Source: Mycobacterium sp. ACS1612
GTDB taxonomy: Bacteria > Actinomycetota > Actinomycetes > Mycobacteriales > Mycobacteriaceae
Length of the DNA stretch: 64,000 nucleotides
Direction of reading: 5' to 3'
NCBI RefSeq assembly: GCF_001667505.1
Contig: NZ_LZHZ01000022.1
Span: 150,628 to 214,627, forward strand
Shown here: one piece after another, positions 52,056 to 62,457 of the stretch
How positions within the stretch are numbered: position 1 is the stretch's first letter
Layout of the letters: the number at the start of each line of letters is the position of its first letter
Made by a program: the position numbers and the translations under genes
Notes under the pieces: generated by a model
Database searches by the model: none
The model's input: only the letters and a program-made list of their open reading frames with translations
Told to the model about the DNA's origin: nothing

Positions 52056-52847
52056 CAGCGTGCCCATGTCCTTGATGCCGAGGTCGCGCTTGACCTGCGA
52101 CTCGACCAGATCGCCGAGCACCCCGGTGATCACCAGCATCAGACCCAGCGGCACGCCGACCCACGCGGGCCGGTCGAGCAGGAACGTCACCGACAGGACT
52201 GCGGCGGCGATGCCGAACACCAGCGACCCGCCCAGTCCCTCCCACGACTTCTTCGGGCTGATGGCCGGCGCCATCAGATGCTTGCCGAACAGCACGCCGG
52301 CCACATAGCCGCCGATATCGGCGAACACCACCGTCGCGATCACGGTGAACGTCCTGCTGCCACCGTGGTCCTGGAAGATCAACAGCGCACTGAAGCCGGC
52401 GAACAGCGGTACCCACGTCGCGAGCAGCACGGTGGCCGACATGTCGCGCAGATAATTCACCGGCTGCTCGCGGAGTCCCTGGCCGAGCAACCGCCACACC
52501 ATGCACACGACGATCGTCCCGCCGTAGGCGCCCAGCAGCCCGGCCGGGCCGAACCACGTCAGCCAGATCATCGCCAGCCCGCCGAGCAACAGCGGTATCG
52601 CCGGAAGGTCGTAGCCCGCCTCGCGCAGTCGCCGGATGACCTCGTGTGTGGCGATCGGAATGAACACCGACAGCACCGGCAGCCAGCCGATCGGCGCGAA
52701 CAACAGCACCGCGATCGCCAGGCCGCCGAGCACGACGCCGACGCCGATCGCCGCGGGCAGATCTCGGCCTGCGCGGGATGTCTTTTTGGGCGGCTCGGTC
52801 GGGCCGGCGTCAGTGTCTGCCACGGGAGTCGCGTGCTGTTCGGTCAC
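51966..52847 (-). CDS. cdsA: Phosphatidate cytidylyltransferase CdsA
   Basis: The 293-residue membrane enzyme makes CDP-diacylglycerol, the precursor of phosphatidylinositol, phosphatidylethanolamine and cardiolipin. The signature is complete: SPKKSWEGLGGSLVFG followed by [36 protein letters not shown]. Seven or eight hydrophobic segments follow a polar N-terminal stretch. It abuts frr (1-bp overlap). Confidence 0.97.
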   Translation of the reverse strand: MTEQHATPVADTDAGPTEPPKKTSRAGRDLPAAIGVGVVLGGLAIAVLLFAPIGWLPVLSVFIPIATHEVIRRLREAGYDLPAIPLLLGGLAMIWLTWFGPAGLLGAYGGTIVVCMVWRLLGQGLREQPVNYLRDMSATVLLATWVPLFAGFSALLIFQDHGGSRTFTVIATVVFADIGGYVAGVLFGKHLMAPAISPKKSWEGLGGSLVFGIAAAVLSVTFLLDRPAWVGVPLGLMLVITGVLGDLVESQVKRDLGIKDMGTLLPGHGGIMDRIDAMLPSAVAGWIVLTLLA

Positions 52848-53404
52848 TAGACCTCCAGCAGCTCGCCTTCTTTGTGCTTGACCAACTCGTCGATCTGAGC
52901 GGTGTAGGTGTGCGTGGTCTTGTCGAGGTCCTTCTCGGCGCGGGCCACCTCGTCCTCGCCTGCCTCGCCGTCCTTCTTGATGCGGTGCAGTTCCTCCATC
53001 GCCTTGCGACGGATGTTGCGGACGGTGACTCGCGCGTCCTCACCCTTGGCCTTGGCCTGCTTGACGAGGTCGCGTCGGCGCTCCTCGGTCAGCTGCGGGA
53101 TCGCGACCCGGATGACGTTGCCGTCGTTGGTCGGGTTGACCCCGAGATCGGAGTTGCGGATCGCGTCCTCGATGTTGCGCAACTGGTTGGCCTCGTAGGG
53201 CTTGATGACGACGAGGCGGGCTTCGGGAACGTTGATGCTCGACAGTTGGGTTATGGGTGTCATCGAGCCGTAGTAGTCGACATTGACGCGGGCGAACATG
53301 CCGGGGTTGGCCCGTCCGGTGCGGATCGACGCCAGGTCGTCGCGCGCAACCGACACCGCCTTCTCCATCTTCTCCTCGGCGTCGAAGAGGGTTTCGTCGA
53401 TCAA
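52847..53404 (-). CDS. frr: Ribosome recycling factor
   Basis: The 185-residue RRF splits post-termination ribosomes with EF-G. The standard features are [34 protein letters not shown], then [65 protein letters not shown] in the two-domain order. The length is exactly that of mycobacterial Frr. It lies between pyrH (12 bp) and cdsA. Confidence 0.98.
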   Translation of the reverse strand: MIDETLFDAEEKMEKAVSVARDDLASIRTGRANPGMFARVNVDYYGSMTPITQLSSINVPEARLVVIKPYEANQLRNIEDAIRNSDLGVNPTNDGNVIRVAIPQLTEERRRDLVKQAKAKGEDARVTVRNIRRKAMEELHRIKKDGEAGEDEVARAEKDLDKTTHTYTAQIDELVKHKEGELLEV

Positions 53405-53416
53405 GGTGACTCCTTG

Positions 53417-54169
53417 TCAGGTGGTGACCAGTGTTCCGATCTTCTCACCTGCCACCGCCCGCGCGATATTCCCGTCGGTGAGCAGGTTGAACACCAGGAT
53501 CGGCATGCCGTTGTCCATGCACAGACTGAACGCGGTGGCGTCGGCGACCTTCAGGCCGCGGTCGATGACCTCGCGGTGGCTGATCGCGGTGAGCAACTGC
53601 GCGTCGGGGTCGACGCGCGGGTCCGCGGTGAAGACCCCGTCGACGGCCTTGGCCATCAGCACCACCTCCGCGCCGATCTCCAGCGCCCGCTGCGCGGCGG
53701 TGGTGTCGGTCGAGAAGTACGGCAGTCCCATGCCCGCCCCGAAGATCACCACGCGGCCCTTCTCCAGATGCCTGCGGGCCCGCAGCGGAATGTAGGGCTC
53801 GGCGACCTGCCCCATGGTGATCGCGGTCTGCACCCGCGTCGCGATGCCTTCCTTCTCCAAGAAGTCTTGCAGCGCAAGGCTGTTCATCACGGTGCCGAGC
53901 ATGCCCATGTAATCGCTGCGGCTGCGCTCCATGCCGCGCTGCTGCAACTGCGCGCCGCGGAAGAAGTTGCCGCCGCCGATGACGACCGCGACTTGCACCC
54001 CGCTGCGGACCACTTCGGCGATCTGCCGGGCCACCTGGTGTACCACGTCCGGGTCAAGACCCACTTCCCCGCCGCCGAACATCTCGCCGCCGAGCTTGAG
54101 CAGCACGCGGGAGTACATCGGCCGGATCAGAGATGGTTCGTTGCCGTTGGGGCTAGTCGGGTCCGCCAT
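53417..54169 (-). CDS. pyrH: Uridylate kinase (UMP kinase)
   Basis: This hexameric bacterial UMP kinase (250 residues from the ATG at 54169) phosphorylates UMP with [64 protein letters not shown] and [41 protein letters not shown] are diagnostic. AAGGAG precedes the chosen start, and the upstream in-frame extension lacks homology. A 12-bp-stem hairpin lies about 43 bp upstream. Confidence 0.97.
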   Translation of the reverse strand: MADPTSPNGNEPSLIRPMYSRVLLKLGGEMFGGGEVGLDPDVVHQVARQIAEVVRSGVQVAVVIGGGNFFRGAQLQQRGMERSRSDYMGMLGTVMNSLALQDFLEKEGIATRVQTAITMGQVAEPYIPLRARRHLEKGRVVIFGAGMGLPYFSTDTTAAQRALEIGAEVVLMAKAVDGVFTADPRVDPDAQLLTAISHREVIDRGLKVADATAFSLCMDNGMPILVFNLLTDGNIARAVAGEKIGTLVTT

Positions 54170-54211
54170 CCGACTCCTTCGAAATCCTCGCTGTGATCGC
54201 ACCTAATCCTG

Positions 54212-54241
54212 CCCCATAGCGGCCCAAAAGCCGCTATGGGG
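54212..54241 (-). terminator. Hairpin between the methyltransferase gene and pyrH
   Basis: CCCCATAGCGGC, a six-base loop and GCCGCTATGGGG form a perfect 12-bp stem. It lies 19 bp beyond the methyltransferase stop and 43 bp before the pyrH start, both on the minus strand. There is no T-run, as is common for mycobacterial terminators. An attenuator or 5'-UTR function for pyrH is also possible. Confidence 0.65.
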
Positions 54242-54259
54242 TCGGCGGCGCGTGGCGGA

Positions 54260-54988
<729 letters not shown>

Positions 54989-54990
<2 letters not shown>

Positions 54991-55420
54991 GAGTGACCAC
55001 CGCGAGGACGAACCACTGGGTTATCTGCTGCACCGCGTGCTGCTTCCGTTGAAAGCGGACGTGACGGCGAGCGTCCTCGAACCGTTGAACGTGGCGTTTC
55101 CGGAGTACCTGTGCATGCGGGTGCTGTCGAAGTATCCGGGGCATTCGAACGCCGAGTTGGCCCGTGCACTGAACGTGTCGCCGCAGGCGATGAACATGGT
55201 GCTGCGCGGCCTCGAGGACCGCGGGTTGGTGGTCCGGCCGGCCAGCGTGTCGTCGGGGCGCTCGCTGCCCGCGCAACTGACCCGCGACGGGGAGCGACTG
55301 CTCGAGCGCACCGACGACGGGGTGCGCGCCGCGGAGCTTCGACTGATGACCAATCTGACCGACGAGGAACGGCGCGAGTTCAAACGCATCCTCGTCGCGC
55401 TCGGCACCGACCCGATCTAG
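54989..55420 (+). CDS. MarR-family transcriptional regulator
   Basis: The 143-residue regulator (ATG at 54989, MSDHREDEPLGYLLHR; an ATG at 54980 is also in frame) has the winged helix SNAELARALNVSPQAMNMVLRGLEDRGLVVRPASVSSGRSLPAQLTRDGERLLERT. The start lies at the end of the palindrome, which points to a leaderless transcript and tight autorepression. It is followed 8 bp later by the 2-hydroxyacid dehydrogenase. Its ligand is unknown. Confidence 0.9.
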
Positions 55421-55427
55421 GACGGCG

Positions 55428-56378
55428 ATGATCTACGTTTCCCGGCTGTTGACCGACCGCGCGATGGCGCATCTGCACTCGCTCGGGTTCGACGTGCGGG
55501 TGGGCAACGAGGATCCGCCGAGCCGCGCCCAACTGGAGGCGGGCATCGCCGGAGCCGACGCCGCCGTGATCACGCTCACCGAGCGAGCGGACGCCGCGCT
55601 GTTGGCCGCTGCGGGCGACCAGTTGAAGGTCATCGCGAATGTGGCTGTGGGCTACGACAACATCGACATCGCCGCCGCACGGGCCGCCGGTGTCGTCGTC
55701 ACGAACACGCCCGGCGTGCTCGATCGCGCCACCGCCGATCACACCTTCGCGCTCATCCTCGCCGCCACCCGGCGGGTGGCCGAGGGTGACCGGTTCCTGC
55801 GCTCCGGACGGTCGTGGGTGTGGGGGCCGCGCATGCTCGTCGGCCTCGACATCAGCGCCGGCGCGACGCTGGGGATCCTCGGCTACGGCCGCATCGGACG
55901 CGCGGTCGCCAAGCGTGCCAAGGCGTTCGACATGACGGTCATTGCGTCGGCGCGCAGCCGCCAACCCGGCACCGAGGAGGACGGCGTCACCTTCGTCGAC
56001 AACCCGACCCTGCTGGCCGAAAGCGACGTCGTCAGCGTGCTCACCCCGTTGACCCCCCAGACGCAGCACCTGATCGACGCCGCGGCGCTGGCAGCCATGA
56101 AACCCACTGCCTACCTGATCAATACGGCCCGCGGCGGCGTGGTCGACGAAGCCGCGCTCATCGAGGCGCTCACCGCGGGCCGGATCGCGGGCGCGGCACT
56201 GGACGTCTTCGAGGGCGAACCACACGTCAACCCTGCACTGCTCGATGCGCCCAATCTCGTCGTCACGCCGCATATCGCCAGCGCCGGCGAGGCGACACGT
56301 GACGCGATGGGCATTCTGGCCGTCGACAACGCCGCAGCAGTGCTAGCGGGCAACCCGCCGCTGACCCCGGTGAATTAG
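55428..56378 (+). CDS. D-isomer-specific 2-hydroxyacid dehydrogenase
   Basis: The 316-residue enzyme is of the glyoxylate/hydroxypyruvate reductase type. VIANVAVGYDNIDIAAARAAGVVVTNTPGVL, the NAD(P) motif LGILGYGRIGRAVAKRAKAF, the Arg in LINTARGGVVDEAALIEAL, Glu in DVFEGEPHVNP and the catalytic His in VVTPHIASAG are all seen. It follows MarR by 8 bp, so it is in the same operon. It would reduce glyoxylate or another 2-oxo acid. Confidence 0.94.
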   Translation: MIYVSRLLTDRAMAHLHSLGFDVRVGNEDPPSRAQLEAGIAGADAAVITLTERADAALLAAAGDQLKVIANVAVGYDNIDIAAARAAGVVVTNTPGVLDRATADHTFALILAATRRVAEGDRFLRSGRSWVWGPRMLVGLDISAGATLGILGYGRIGRAVAKRAKAFDMTVIASARSRQPGTEEDGVTFVDNPTLLAESDVVSVLTPLTPQTQHLIDAAALAAMKPTAYLINTARGGVVDEAALIEALTAGRIAGAALDVFEGEPHVNPALLDAPNLVVTPHIASAGEATRDAMGILAVDNAAAVLAGNPPLTPVN

Positions 56379-58351
56379 CGGTGGTGGCACGCCGCAGGAG
56401 GTGACGGCGGAATGTCGAGCGCCGGGTTGCCGTCGAAGAAGCCGACGGGCTTCAGATGGAATCCGGTGTACGCACACGGCATCACCGGCCAATCCTCAGG
56501 CCGCACCACGTGATGCGCGCCTACGGTGTACCAAAGCACCACGTCGGTGTCCTCCAACGGCGCGTCGTCGGCGATGTACTGCGGGAGGCCCTGCGCATCG
56601 GGCGACTGGTACATGTAGTCGCCCGCCGCGAACTTCTCCGCCGGGTCGTAGCGGGTCACCCACAGGTTGTGCTGCACGAACCGAGCGCGGTCGTAGATAA
56701 AGGAACCTTCCTGCACCATCACCGGCACGACGTCTTGCGGCGTCAGCTTGTACGCCACCGGACTGCCTAATTCGTTGCGCTTCGACGGGTTGGTGATCTT
56801 CCAGTAGCGGCCCTTCGACCAATCCCAGTCCCGCGCCCCGTCGGCCTCCGACGCGACCAAGGTGTCACGGGTGACCCACGCGTTGTGATGCGGGTTCAGG
56901 TCCGGATCCGGTTCGGGGATCGAGTCCACCTCGTAGACACTGTTGTTCGCACCGTCGACGCTCATGTCCAGCCGGAAGCTGAAGAAGTGTTGATGATTCG
57001 GGCCGTAGATGTTGGGCGCCACCAGCTTTCCCCACCTGGGCTCCTCACCGTCCTGCACCGCACCGGTGGTCAGCACGCCGGAGAGCTTGACCTCGACCTC
57101 CATCGACGCGTCGTTGTAGAAGTACCAGAAGAATCCGTACTCGTAGTTGCCGACCGTGCAGATCATCGAGATCACCAGCCGCCGGGCGCGGCGCACCTCG
57201 ACCTCACCGGTCCGGAAATCGGTGTGCTTCCAGGAGATCCCGTAGTCCTCCTCATGCATGCAGATCGCATTCGGAATCGTGACCGCGTTGCCCGACGAGT
57301 CGTTGACCGTGCCGTCGAAGTAGTAGATCTCGCCGAGGCAGTCGCAGCCGAGCGTCAACGGGTTCGCCGAGAACCCCATGCCGACCTCGCCCATGTCGAA
57401 GACGTTCTTGTTCCAGTGTGTCGGCGCGGTATCGCCATACGGCACCACCATTTCCGACAGCGACGCCCGATAGATGATCGGGCGGGTCTGACCGCGGTCG
57501 GTGTAGGTGACCTCATGCAGGGTGATGCCTTCGCGCGGGTTGAAGCCCACCCGCATTGACCACTTCTGCCACTGCACCTTCCAGCCGTCGACGGTGAAGC
57601 TGGGACCGTCGGGCTGGGTGATCTCGATGGGCTTGACGTCGTCGCGGAACTGGGTGAACGCCGGGCGGTTGTTCGCGTCGAACATGAACTTCTCGGCGTA
57701 GTTGCCCGCGGTCGGCGGCAGCGGCACCACCCCGTGATCCTCGATGTCGATCACCTTCATGGCGTCCAGGTCGAAGGTGACGATCAGGCCCTCCACCGGT
57801 CGCGCATAGCCGTGCTCGGACGGCGCGGCACGCACGAAGGTCAGCGGCCGACAGATCAGCGGCGAGTTGTCGTAGTGATCGCCTGAGCCGTAATAGCCTG
57901 CGGGCCAGGGGTCGATCATCGCCAGGCTGAAATCGGTGACACCGCGCTTGCGCATCGCCTCCTGCCACCGCGGGTCGGCCCGCACCACCTCTTCGACGCC
58001 GGTCATGTGCTCGACCAGATACGAAGGGAACCTGCCCGGCACGGCGTTCCACGAGTCGATGACCCGCGCGGTGAGATCGACGATCGCCTCGTACACCAGT
58101 TTGGCCGCGCCGTCGTACATCGTCAGGAACGCCCGCCGCGGCACTTCGACGGCGGAATCGAACGTCAGGTCCGCGGGCTTGTCCGGCTCTGCCAACTGGA
58201 TCATCACGAATTTCAATGTGGACGTGGCATATTCGGAATCGGTGATCACCGCGGCTGCGGACTGGATCTCGGCGCCGGTCAACGGGTCGAGCGGATACCG
58301 GGGCGGGCAGTCGGTCGCGTCCGTGCCGGGCACGGTGCTTTCCATTGTCAT
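56375..58351 (-). CDS. Copper-containing primary amine oxidase
   Basis: The 658-residue TPQ-dependent amine oxidase deaminates primary amines to aldehydes with release of ammonia and hydrogen peroxide. The cofactor precursor is Tyr403 in TVGNYEYGFF (NYxY). The copper ligands are two His in NHQHFFSFRLDM and one in GAHHVVRPEDWPVMP, and the catalytic Asp is expected in NVFDMGEVGMG. No signal peptide is visible, so it is probably cytoplasmic. The ATG at 58351 overlaps the transporter stop by 4 bp, so uptake and oxidation of an amine are coupled. Confidence 0.95.
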   Translation of the reverse strand: MTMESTVPGTDATDCPPRYPLDPLTGAEIQSAAAVITDSEYATSTLKFVMIQLAEPDKPADLTFDSAVEVPRRAFLTMYDGAAKLVYEAIVDLTARVIDSWNAVPGRFPSYLVEHMTGVEEVVRADPRWQEAMRKRGVTDFSLAMIDPWPAGYYGSGDHYDNSPLICRPLTFVRAAPSEHGYARPVEGLIVTFDLDAMKVIDIEDHGVVPLPPTAGNYAEKFMFDANNRPAFTQFRDDVKPIEITQPDGPSFTVDGWKVQWQKWSMRVGFNPREGITLHEVTYTDRGQTRPIIYRASLSEMVVPYGDTAPTHWNKNVFDMGEVGMGFSANPLTLGCDCLGEIYYFDGTVNDSSGNAVTIPNAICMHEEDYGISWKHTDFRTGEVEVRRARRLVISMICTVGNYEYGFFWYFYNDASMEVEVKLSGVLTTGAVQDGEEPRWGKLVAPNIYGPNHQHFFSFRLDMSVDGANNSVYEVDSIPEPDPDLNPHHNAWVTRDTLVASEADGARDWDWSKGRYWKITNPSKRNELGSPVAYKLTPQDVVPVMVQEGSFIYDRARFVQHNLWVTRYDPAEKFAAGDYMYQSPDAQGLPQYIADDAPLEDTDVVLWYTVGAHHVVRPEDWPVMPCAYTGFHLKPVGFFDGNPALDIPPSPPAACHHR

Positions 58352-59844
58352 TTGGCTTCGTCCTTCAGTTCCAGTACCGCCAGATGGGCCAGGGCATCTT
58401 CCTGGCTGACCTTGGCCGCCGAGCGGCGACCGAAGATGTAGACGAGCGCACCCAGGATGCACATGCCGACCGAGATGCTGCCGGTCCACATCATCCAGGT
58501 GCTGTCCGGCACATCGTGAATCCAGGACTTCGCGAACGAGTAGTACACGCCGCCGATGGTGCCGAGCGTGCCGACGATGACGGTGATCCAGACCCCGACG
58601 GTGCCGCCGGGGATACGCCAGAACAGTTCGTTGGCGTATCGATCGGCGTACTTCTTCCTGGCGATGATCACCGGGAACAGGAAGAAGAATCCGGAGATCA
58701 GCCAGACCGTGGAAAGCCCGCCCTGGATGAAGATGGTGACGTTGGCCATGCTGCTCTGCGAGTACAACCCGACCAGAATCAGCGACGACAGCACACCCTG
58801 GATCAGCACAGCGGTCACAGGGTTGCGGGTGCGCGGGTTCAGGTGGGTGAAGATGCGCGGCAGGTGGCGCTCGAGACCGGAGACGAAGATCAGCCTCGAG
58901 TAGGTGACCTGGTAGGTCATCAACGCGACAAAGATGATGCCCGCCAACACGATTGCGCAGACTTCCATCACACCCTTTGGTGCTGCGGTGCCGAGCATGC
59001 CGATAACCCCGGTGACCGGGTCGATCTGGTCACCAGGCAGCACCATCATCGTGCCCAGGGTGGTCAGCAGGTAGATCACCACCAGCGCGGCCGAACCCCA
59101 CACCACCATCTTCGGGCCACTCTTGCGCACTGACAGGAACTCCGCACCCATGTTGTAGGGCGTCTCGACGCCCAGCAGGTACAGCAGCACGGTGCCGTAC
59201 AGGAATCCGGCGCCCGCGAAGTCGGGCACCAGCGCGGCGTGCGCGGTGAACGGTGTCGCCGATCCGTTTTTCAGCGCGTACGTCAGGCCTGCGACGAAGA
59301 TGACGAGGGTCAGCACCCCGTACACCATGAACACGACATTCATGATTCGTTGATTGGCAGCGAGTTTCGCCAACGCCAGGCCGATCACGCCCCAGAGGAT
59401 GACCAACTGCAGGATGATGCTCAACGTCAGACCGAGTTGCGCGTGGAACGCCAGCAGCACGAACTGCAGGACGATCGCGGGCGACGACGCCGCGTTGAGG
59501 ATCACCGGTATCCACGACAGGTAACCGCCGACGAAGCCCCAGGTTTCGCCCATGGTGCGGGTGGCCCAGATGTACACGCCGCCTTCACCGGGCCACAGGT
59601 TGCCCAGTTCGGCGACCGCCATGCCGGCGGGCACCAGGAAGGTGATGATGCCCAGTACCCACATCGGGATCGCGGTCCAACCGCCCGCCGCCATCACCGA
59701 CGAACCGGTGAGCCAGCAGATGATGAACACGTAGGTGGCGACCAGGCCGAAGGTCGTCATCACCTTGGGCAGTACCTGTTCGGGAACGAGTTCGGTGGTC
59801 AGGAGCTTGTCGCGCGCCGGCGCCGCTTCCAGTTCTTGGGTCAT
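58348..59844 (-). CDS. APC-superfamily amino acid/amine permease
   Basis: The 498-residue permease has about twelve hydrophobic segments. The start MTQELEAAPARDKLLTTELVPEQVLPKVMTTF at 59844 has GAAGGAT upstream. LGNLWPGEGGVYIWATRTMGETWGFVGGYLSWIP and YLLGVETPYNMGAEFLSV are typical APC regions. Coupling by overlap with the amine oxidase suggests uptake of an amine such as a polyamine, ethanolamine, tyramine or phenylethylamine. The ABC exporter genes lie 26 bp upstream. Confidence 0.9.
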   Translation of the reverse strand: MTQELEAAPARDKLLTTELVPEQVLPKVMTTFGLVATYVFIICWLTGSSVMAAGGWTAIPMWVLGIITFLVPAGMAVAELGNLWPGEGGVYIWATRTMGETWGFVGGYLSWIPVILNAASSPAIVLQFVLLAFHAQLGLTLSIILQLVILWGVIGLALAKLAANQRIMNVVFMVYGVLTLVIFVAGLTYALKNGSATPFTAHAALVPDFAGAGFLYGTVLLYLLGVETPYNMGAEFLSVRKSGPKMVVWGSAALVVIYLLTTLGTMMVLPGDQIDPVTGVIGMLGTAAPKGVMEVCAIVLAGIIFVALMTYQVTYSRLIFVSGLERHLPRIFTHLNPRTRNPVTAVLIQGVLSSLILVGLYSQSSMANVTIFIQGGLSTVWLISGFFFLFPVIIARKKYADRYANELFWRIPGGTVGVWITVIVGTLGTIGGVYYSFAKSWIHDVPDSTWMMWTGSISVGMCILGALVYIFGRRSAAKVSQEDALAHLAVLELKDEAK

Positions 59845-59870
59845 GCGAATATCCTTCGAATGCCGTTGGG

Positions 59871-60593
59871 TCAGTTGACGATTTGTCCGTCTTTCATGCG
59901 GACGACACGGCTCGCTTCGTCGGCCACCGTGGGGTCGTGCGTGCTGGCGACCACGGTGACGCCCAGCGTGGAACACAGGTCGCGCAGCATGCGCACCACC
60001 GTCTCCCCGGTGCGGTGGTCCAGATTGGCAGTCGGTTCGTCGGCGAGCACCAGCGTCGGACTGCTGATGAGCGAGCGCGCGATCGCCGTGCGCTGCTGTT
60101 CGCCGCCCGACATCTTGGTCGGCTGGTGGTGCACGCGATGTCCGAGACCGACGAGTTCGAGCAGTTCGAGCGCCCGCTTGCGCAGCGACTTACGGTCATA
60201 CGGCTCGAACATCAATGGCAGTTCGACGTTTTCCACCGCCGACAGGAACGGGATCAGGTTGTAGCTCTGGAAGATGAACCCGATGGTGTCGTGACGCAAC
60301 GCGGCGAACTGGCTCTCGGTCAGCAGCGACGTGTCTCGACCCGCCAGCGTGACGGTGCCCTTGGTGGGCCGGTCGAGTCCGCCGATGATGTTGAGCAGCG
60401 TCGACTTCCCGCTGCCGCTCGGCCCCATCAGACAGACGAATTCTCCTGGCATGACTTTCAATTCGGCGGCCACCAGCGCGCGGACCACTTCGTCGCCGAG
60501 CTTGTGCAACTTCCACACATCCGAGATCTCGATGACGGGCGCGCGGTCCTGCCCAGCGTCGGTGGTGTCGGCGGTTTCGTCGATTGCGGTCAT
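59871..60593 (-). CDS. ABC transporter ATPase (MacB/LolD type)
   Basis: The 240-residue ATPase has Walker A GPSGSGKST, the Q-loop FQSYNLIPFLSAVEN, signature MSGGEQQRTAIARSL and Walker B LVLADEPTANLD with the conserved His in VVASTHDPTV. It serves the two FtsX-type permeases upstream on the same strand; the gap to the second permease is 2 bp. MacB/LolD-type systems extrude lipoproteins, peptides or drugs or act as mechanotransmitters. The substrate is unknown. Confidence 0.93.
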   Translation of the reverse strand: MTAIDETADTTDAGQDRAPVIEISDVWKLHKLGDEVVRALVAAELKVMPGEFVCLMGPSGSGKSTLLNIIGGLDRPTKGTVTLAGRDTSLLTESQFAALRHDTIGFIFQSYNLIPFLSAVENVELPLMFEPYDRKSLRKRALELLELVGLGHRVHHQPTKMSGGEQQRTAIARSLISSPTLVLADEPTANLDHRTGETVVRMLRDLCSTLGVTVVASTHDPTVADEASRVVRMKDGQIVN

Positions 60594-60595
60594 CG

Positions 60596-61165
60596 TCAGG
60601 CTCCTGCGGTCAGCGATCGGATGGGCGGCCGCGACGCGGCTCGCCAGGTGGGCACGATGCTGGTGGCCAGTGCCGCGACGACGCTCACCACGAACGCGAT
60701 CGCCACGCCGAGCGTCAACCCCTCAACCGACACTCCGGTGGCCGCCAAACCGACTGCGTCGAGCAGTAACCCGGTCACCGCGGCCAGCAACGCCCCGACC
60801 GCCGCGCCGAGCACCGCCGCGATCACCGGCTCGACCAGCAACGCCGCGACGACCGGTGCGCGCGGCACACCGTTGGCACCGAGCACACCGAGTTCGCGTG
60901 TGCGATGGGCGACGGTGCGGGTGGTCGCCACCGCCACCTCGACCACACCCACCAGCAGCACGGTGACGGCGATCAGCACGACGGCGCGGCCGATCTCATC
61001 GGCGTGCCCCAGTGACGCCGACTGCGCGCGAATCCCGTCGGACATCCCGAACACGATCACCACGAGGAAGGCGCCCGTCGCCGTCGTGATGACGGGTAGT
61101 ACCGTTTCGGCGATCCGCCGCCGCGCGGCCAACCACCCGTATGCCAAGCCGTGTCGCACCATCAC
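60596..61165 (-). CDS. FtsX-like ABC permease, short subunit
   Basis: The 189-residue protein has four hydrophobic segments and the FtsX-domain sequence VVLIAVTVLLVGVVEVAVATTRTVAHRTRELGVLGANGVPRAPVVAALLVEPVIAAVLGAAVGAL. It lacks the large extracytoplasmic domain found in the partner, so it is a half-size permease. The GTG at 61165 (or the ATG at 61162) overlaps the stop of the upstream permease as TGATG. Confidence 0.85.
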   Translation of the reverse strand: MMVRHGLAYGWLAARRRIAETVLPVITTATGAFLVVIVFGMSDGIRAQSASLGHADEIGRAVVLIAVTVLLVGVVEVAVATTRTVAHRTRELGVLGANGVPRAPVVAALLVEPVIAAVLGAAVGALLAAVTGLLLDAVGLAATGVSVEGLTLGVAIAFVVSVVAALATSIVPTWRAASRPPIRSLTAGA

Positions 61166-62346
61166 CTGTCTCCCAACAGTGAGACGGGCCGTTGTTGCAG
61201 TAGCCGGTGCACGGGCACCAACGCGCCGACGATCGCCATCGCGGGCAGGAAGGCCGCGACCATGCCCGCGGCCTGCAGCCAGGCCGTCGGGGTGGCGATG
61301 CCGGGAATCACAAGCGCCACAGCAGCTCCCGCGCCGAGCACACCGAGCAGGTAGGCCGCCACGAACACGATGCCCGATTCGACGAGGAAGAAGTAGAGCA
61401 CTTCGTCGGCCAGCCCGATGCTGGACATGATGCCGAACTCGCGCCGTCGTTCCTGCACGGCCGCCAGGAACGACGACACCGCGATGACGAAGCCGAGGCC
61501 CAACCCGATCGTCGAGATGAGGCCGAGCGTCGAACTGGTCACCTTGCCGGAGAACAGCGCGGAGAATTTCTGCTCGAATGTCAGTGGCCCGGAACCGCCC
61601 ACGGTGTCGTAGATCAGGCCGCGTCCGGCCGGGTCCGGTTTGACCGAGGGGTCCGACGTCGACGGCAGACCGACCGCGTCACCGAAGGTCTGTCCGAGGT
61701 CGCGCCGCTTCTCGTCGCCGGGCGGGACGACGATCGTCCACCAGGCGTTGTCACCGACCACCGACCGGGCGAGCGGCGTCGCCACGGTCACTGACTGCCC
61801 GCCGCCTTCGACGCCGACGACCAGATTCCGCCCGCCGACGACCACCCGGTCGCCTGGCTGCAGATCCAGTCGATCGGCCACTGCCGTGCCGAATCTCGCT
61901 TGATCACTGGGTATTTCGTCGTTGCCCCGCAGCGACACCGTGCTGCCGTTGATCTCGGTGACCCCGGAGATGACCCGGGCCGCGGTCCATCCCGGCGGCA
62001 CGGTGATGGCGGGCGCGGCGCCGTCGGCGACCAGAGCCTGCGCGTTGCTGTCATAGTGGATGCCCGCGGCGGGCACCGCCCACAATTGAGCACCGTTCAA
62101 CACGTCGGTCACCGAATCTGCCCCGGTGATCGCGAAACTGGCCGAGATGGTGCGGACCACCGTCACGCAGGCGATCGCCAGCGCGATGCCGAGCACGGCA
62201 AGCGCGAACCGTTCGGGCCTGCGACGGATGTTGGCCAACGCGAACCGGACGAGGCACACGAATGTGTTACCGGGGGCGGTGGCGATCGCCGGTGAACCGA
62301 CCTGGATGGTCTCCACAGCAGGGATCGTCGGGCCGAAAAGTTTCAC
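61162..62346 (-). CDS. FtsX-like ABC permease, long subunit
   Basis: The 394-residue permease has a first membrane segment (about 45-70, RFALAVLGIALAIACVTVV), a large extracytoplasmic domain (about 75-270, with GDRVVVGGRNLVVGVE) and a C-terminal three-segment FtsX domain (ISTIGLGLGFVIAVSSFLAAVQERRREFGIMSSIGLADEVLYFFLVESGIVFVAAYLLGVLGAG). This is the MacB-type order. With the short permease and ATPase it forms an asymmetric exporter. Confidence 0.87.
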   Translation of the reverse strand: MKLFGPTIPAVETIQVGSPAIATAPGNTFVCLVRFALANIRRRPERFALAVLGIALAIACVTVVRTISASFAITGADSVTDVLNGAQLWAVPAAGIHYDSNAQALVADGAAPAITVPPGWTAARVISGVTEINGSTVSLRGNDEIPSDQARFGTAVADRLDLQPGDRVVVGGRNLVVGVEGGGQSVTVATPLARSVVGDNAWWTIVVPPGDEKRRDLGQTFGDAVGLPSTSDPSVKPDPAGRGLIYDTVGGSGPLTFEQKFSALFSGKVTSSTLGLISTIGLGLGFVIAVSSFLAAVQERRREFGIMSSIGLADEVLYFFLVESGIVFVAAYLLGVLGAGAAVALVIPGIATPTAWLQAAGMVAAFLPAMAIVGALVPVHRLLQQRPVSLLGDR

Positions 62347-62395
62347 CCGAAGCTACGCAGAATGTCCACAGCGTTAAGACAGCCGCGTTGTCGTT

Positions 62396-62413
62396 ACGGC
62401 GTTATTGCGCCGT
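62396..62413 (-). terminator. Possible weak terminator after the amidase gene
   Basis: ACGGCG-ttattg-CGCCGT forms a 6-bp stem 45 bp past the amidase stop, between the amidase and the ABC permease gene. It is small and without a T-run, so it is only a candidate. Confidence 0.25.
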
Positions 62414-62457
62414 CAGGGCCGCCCTCATTGAAACCCTGATCGAGGATGTATCGCGGG

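Noticed and set aside
59883..61430. A 515-codon open frame on the plus strand
   Set aside because: It is antisense to the ABC ATPase and permeases; low-complexity Thr/Ala/Pro-rich translation.
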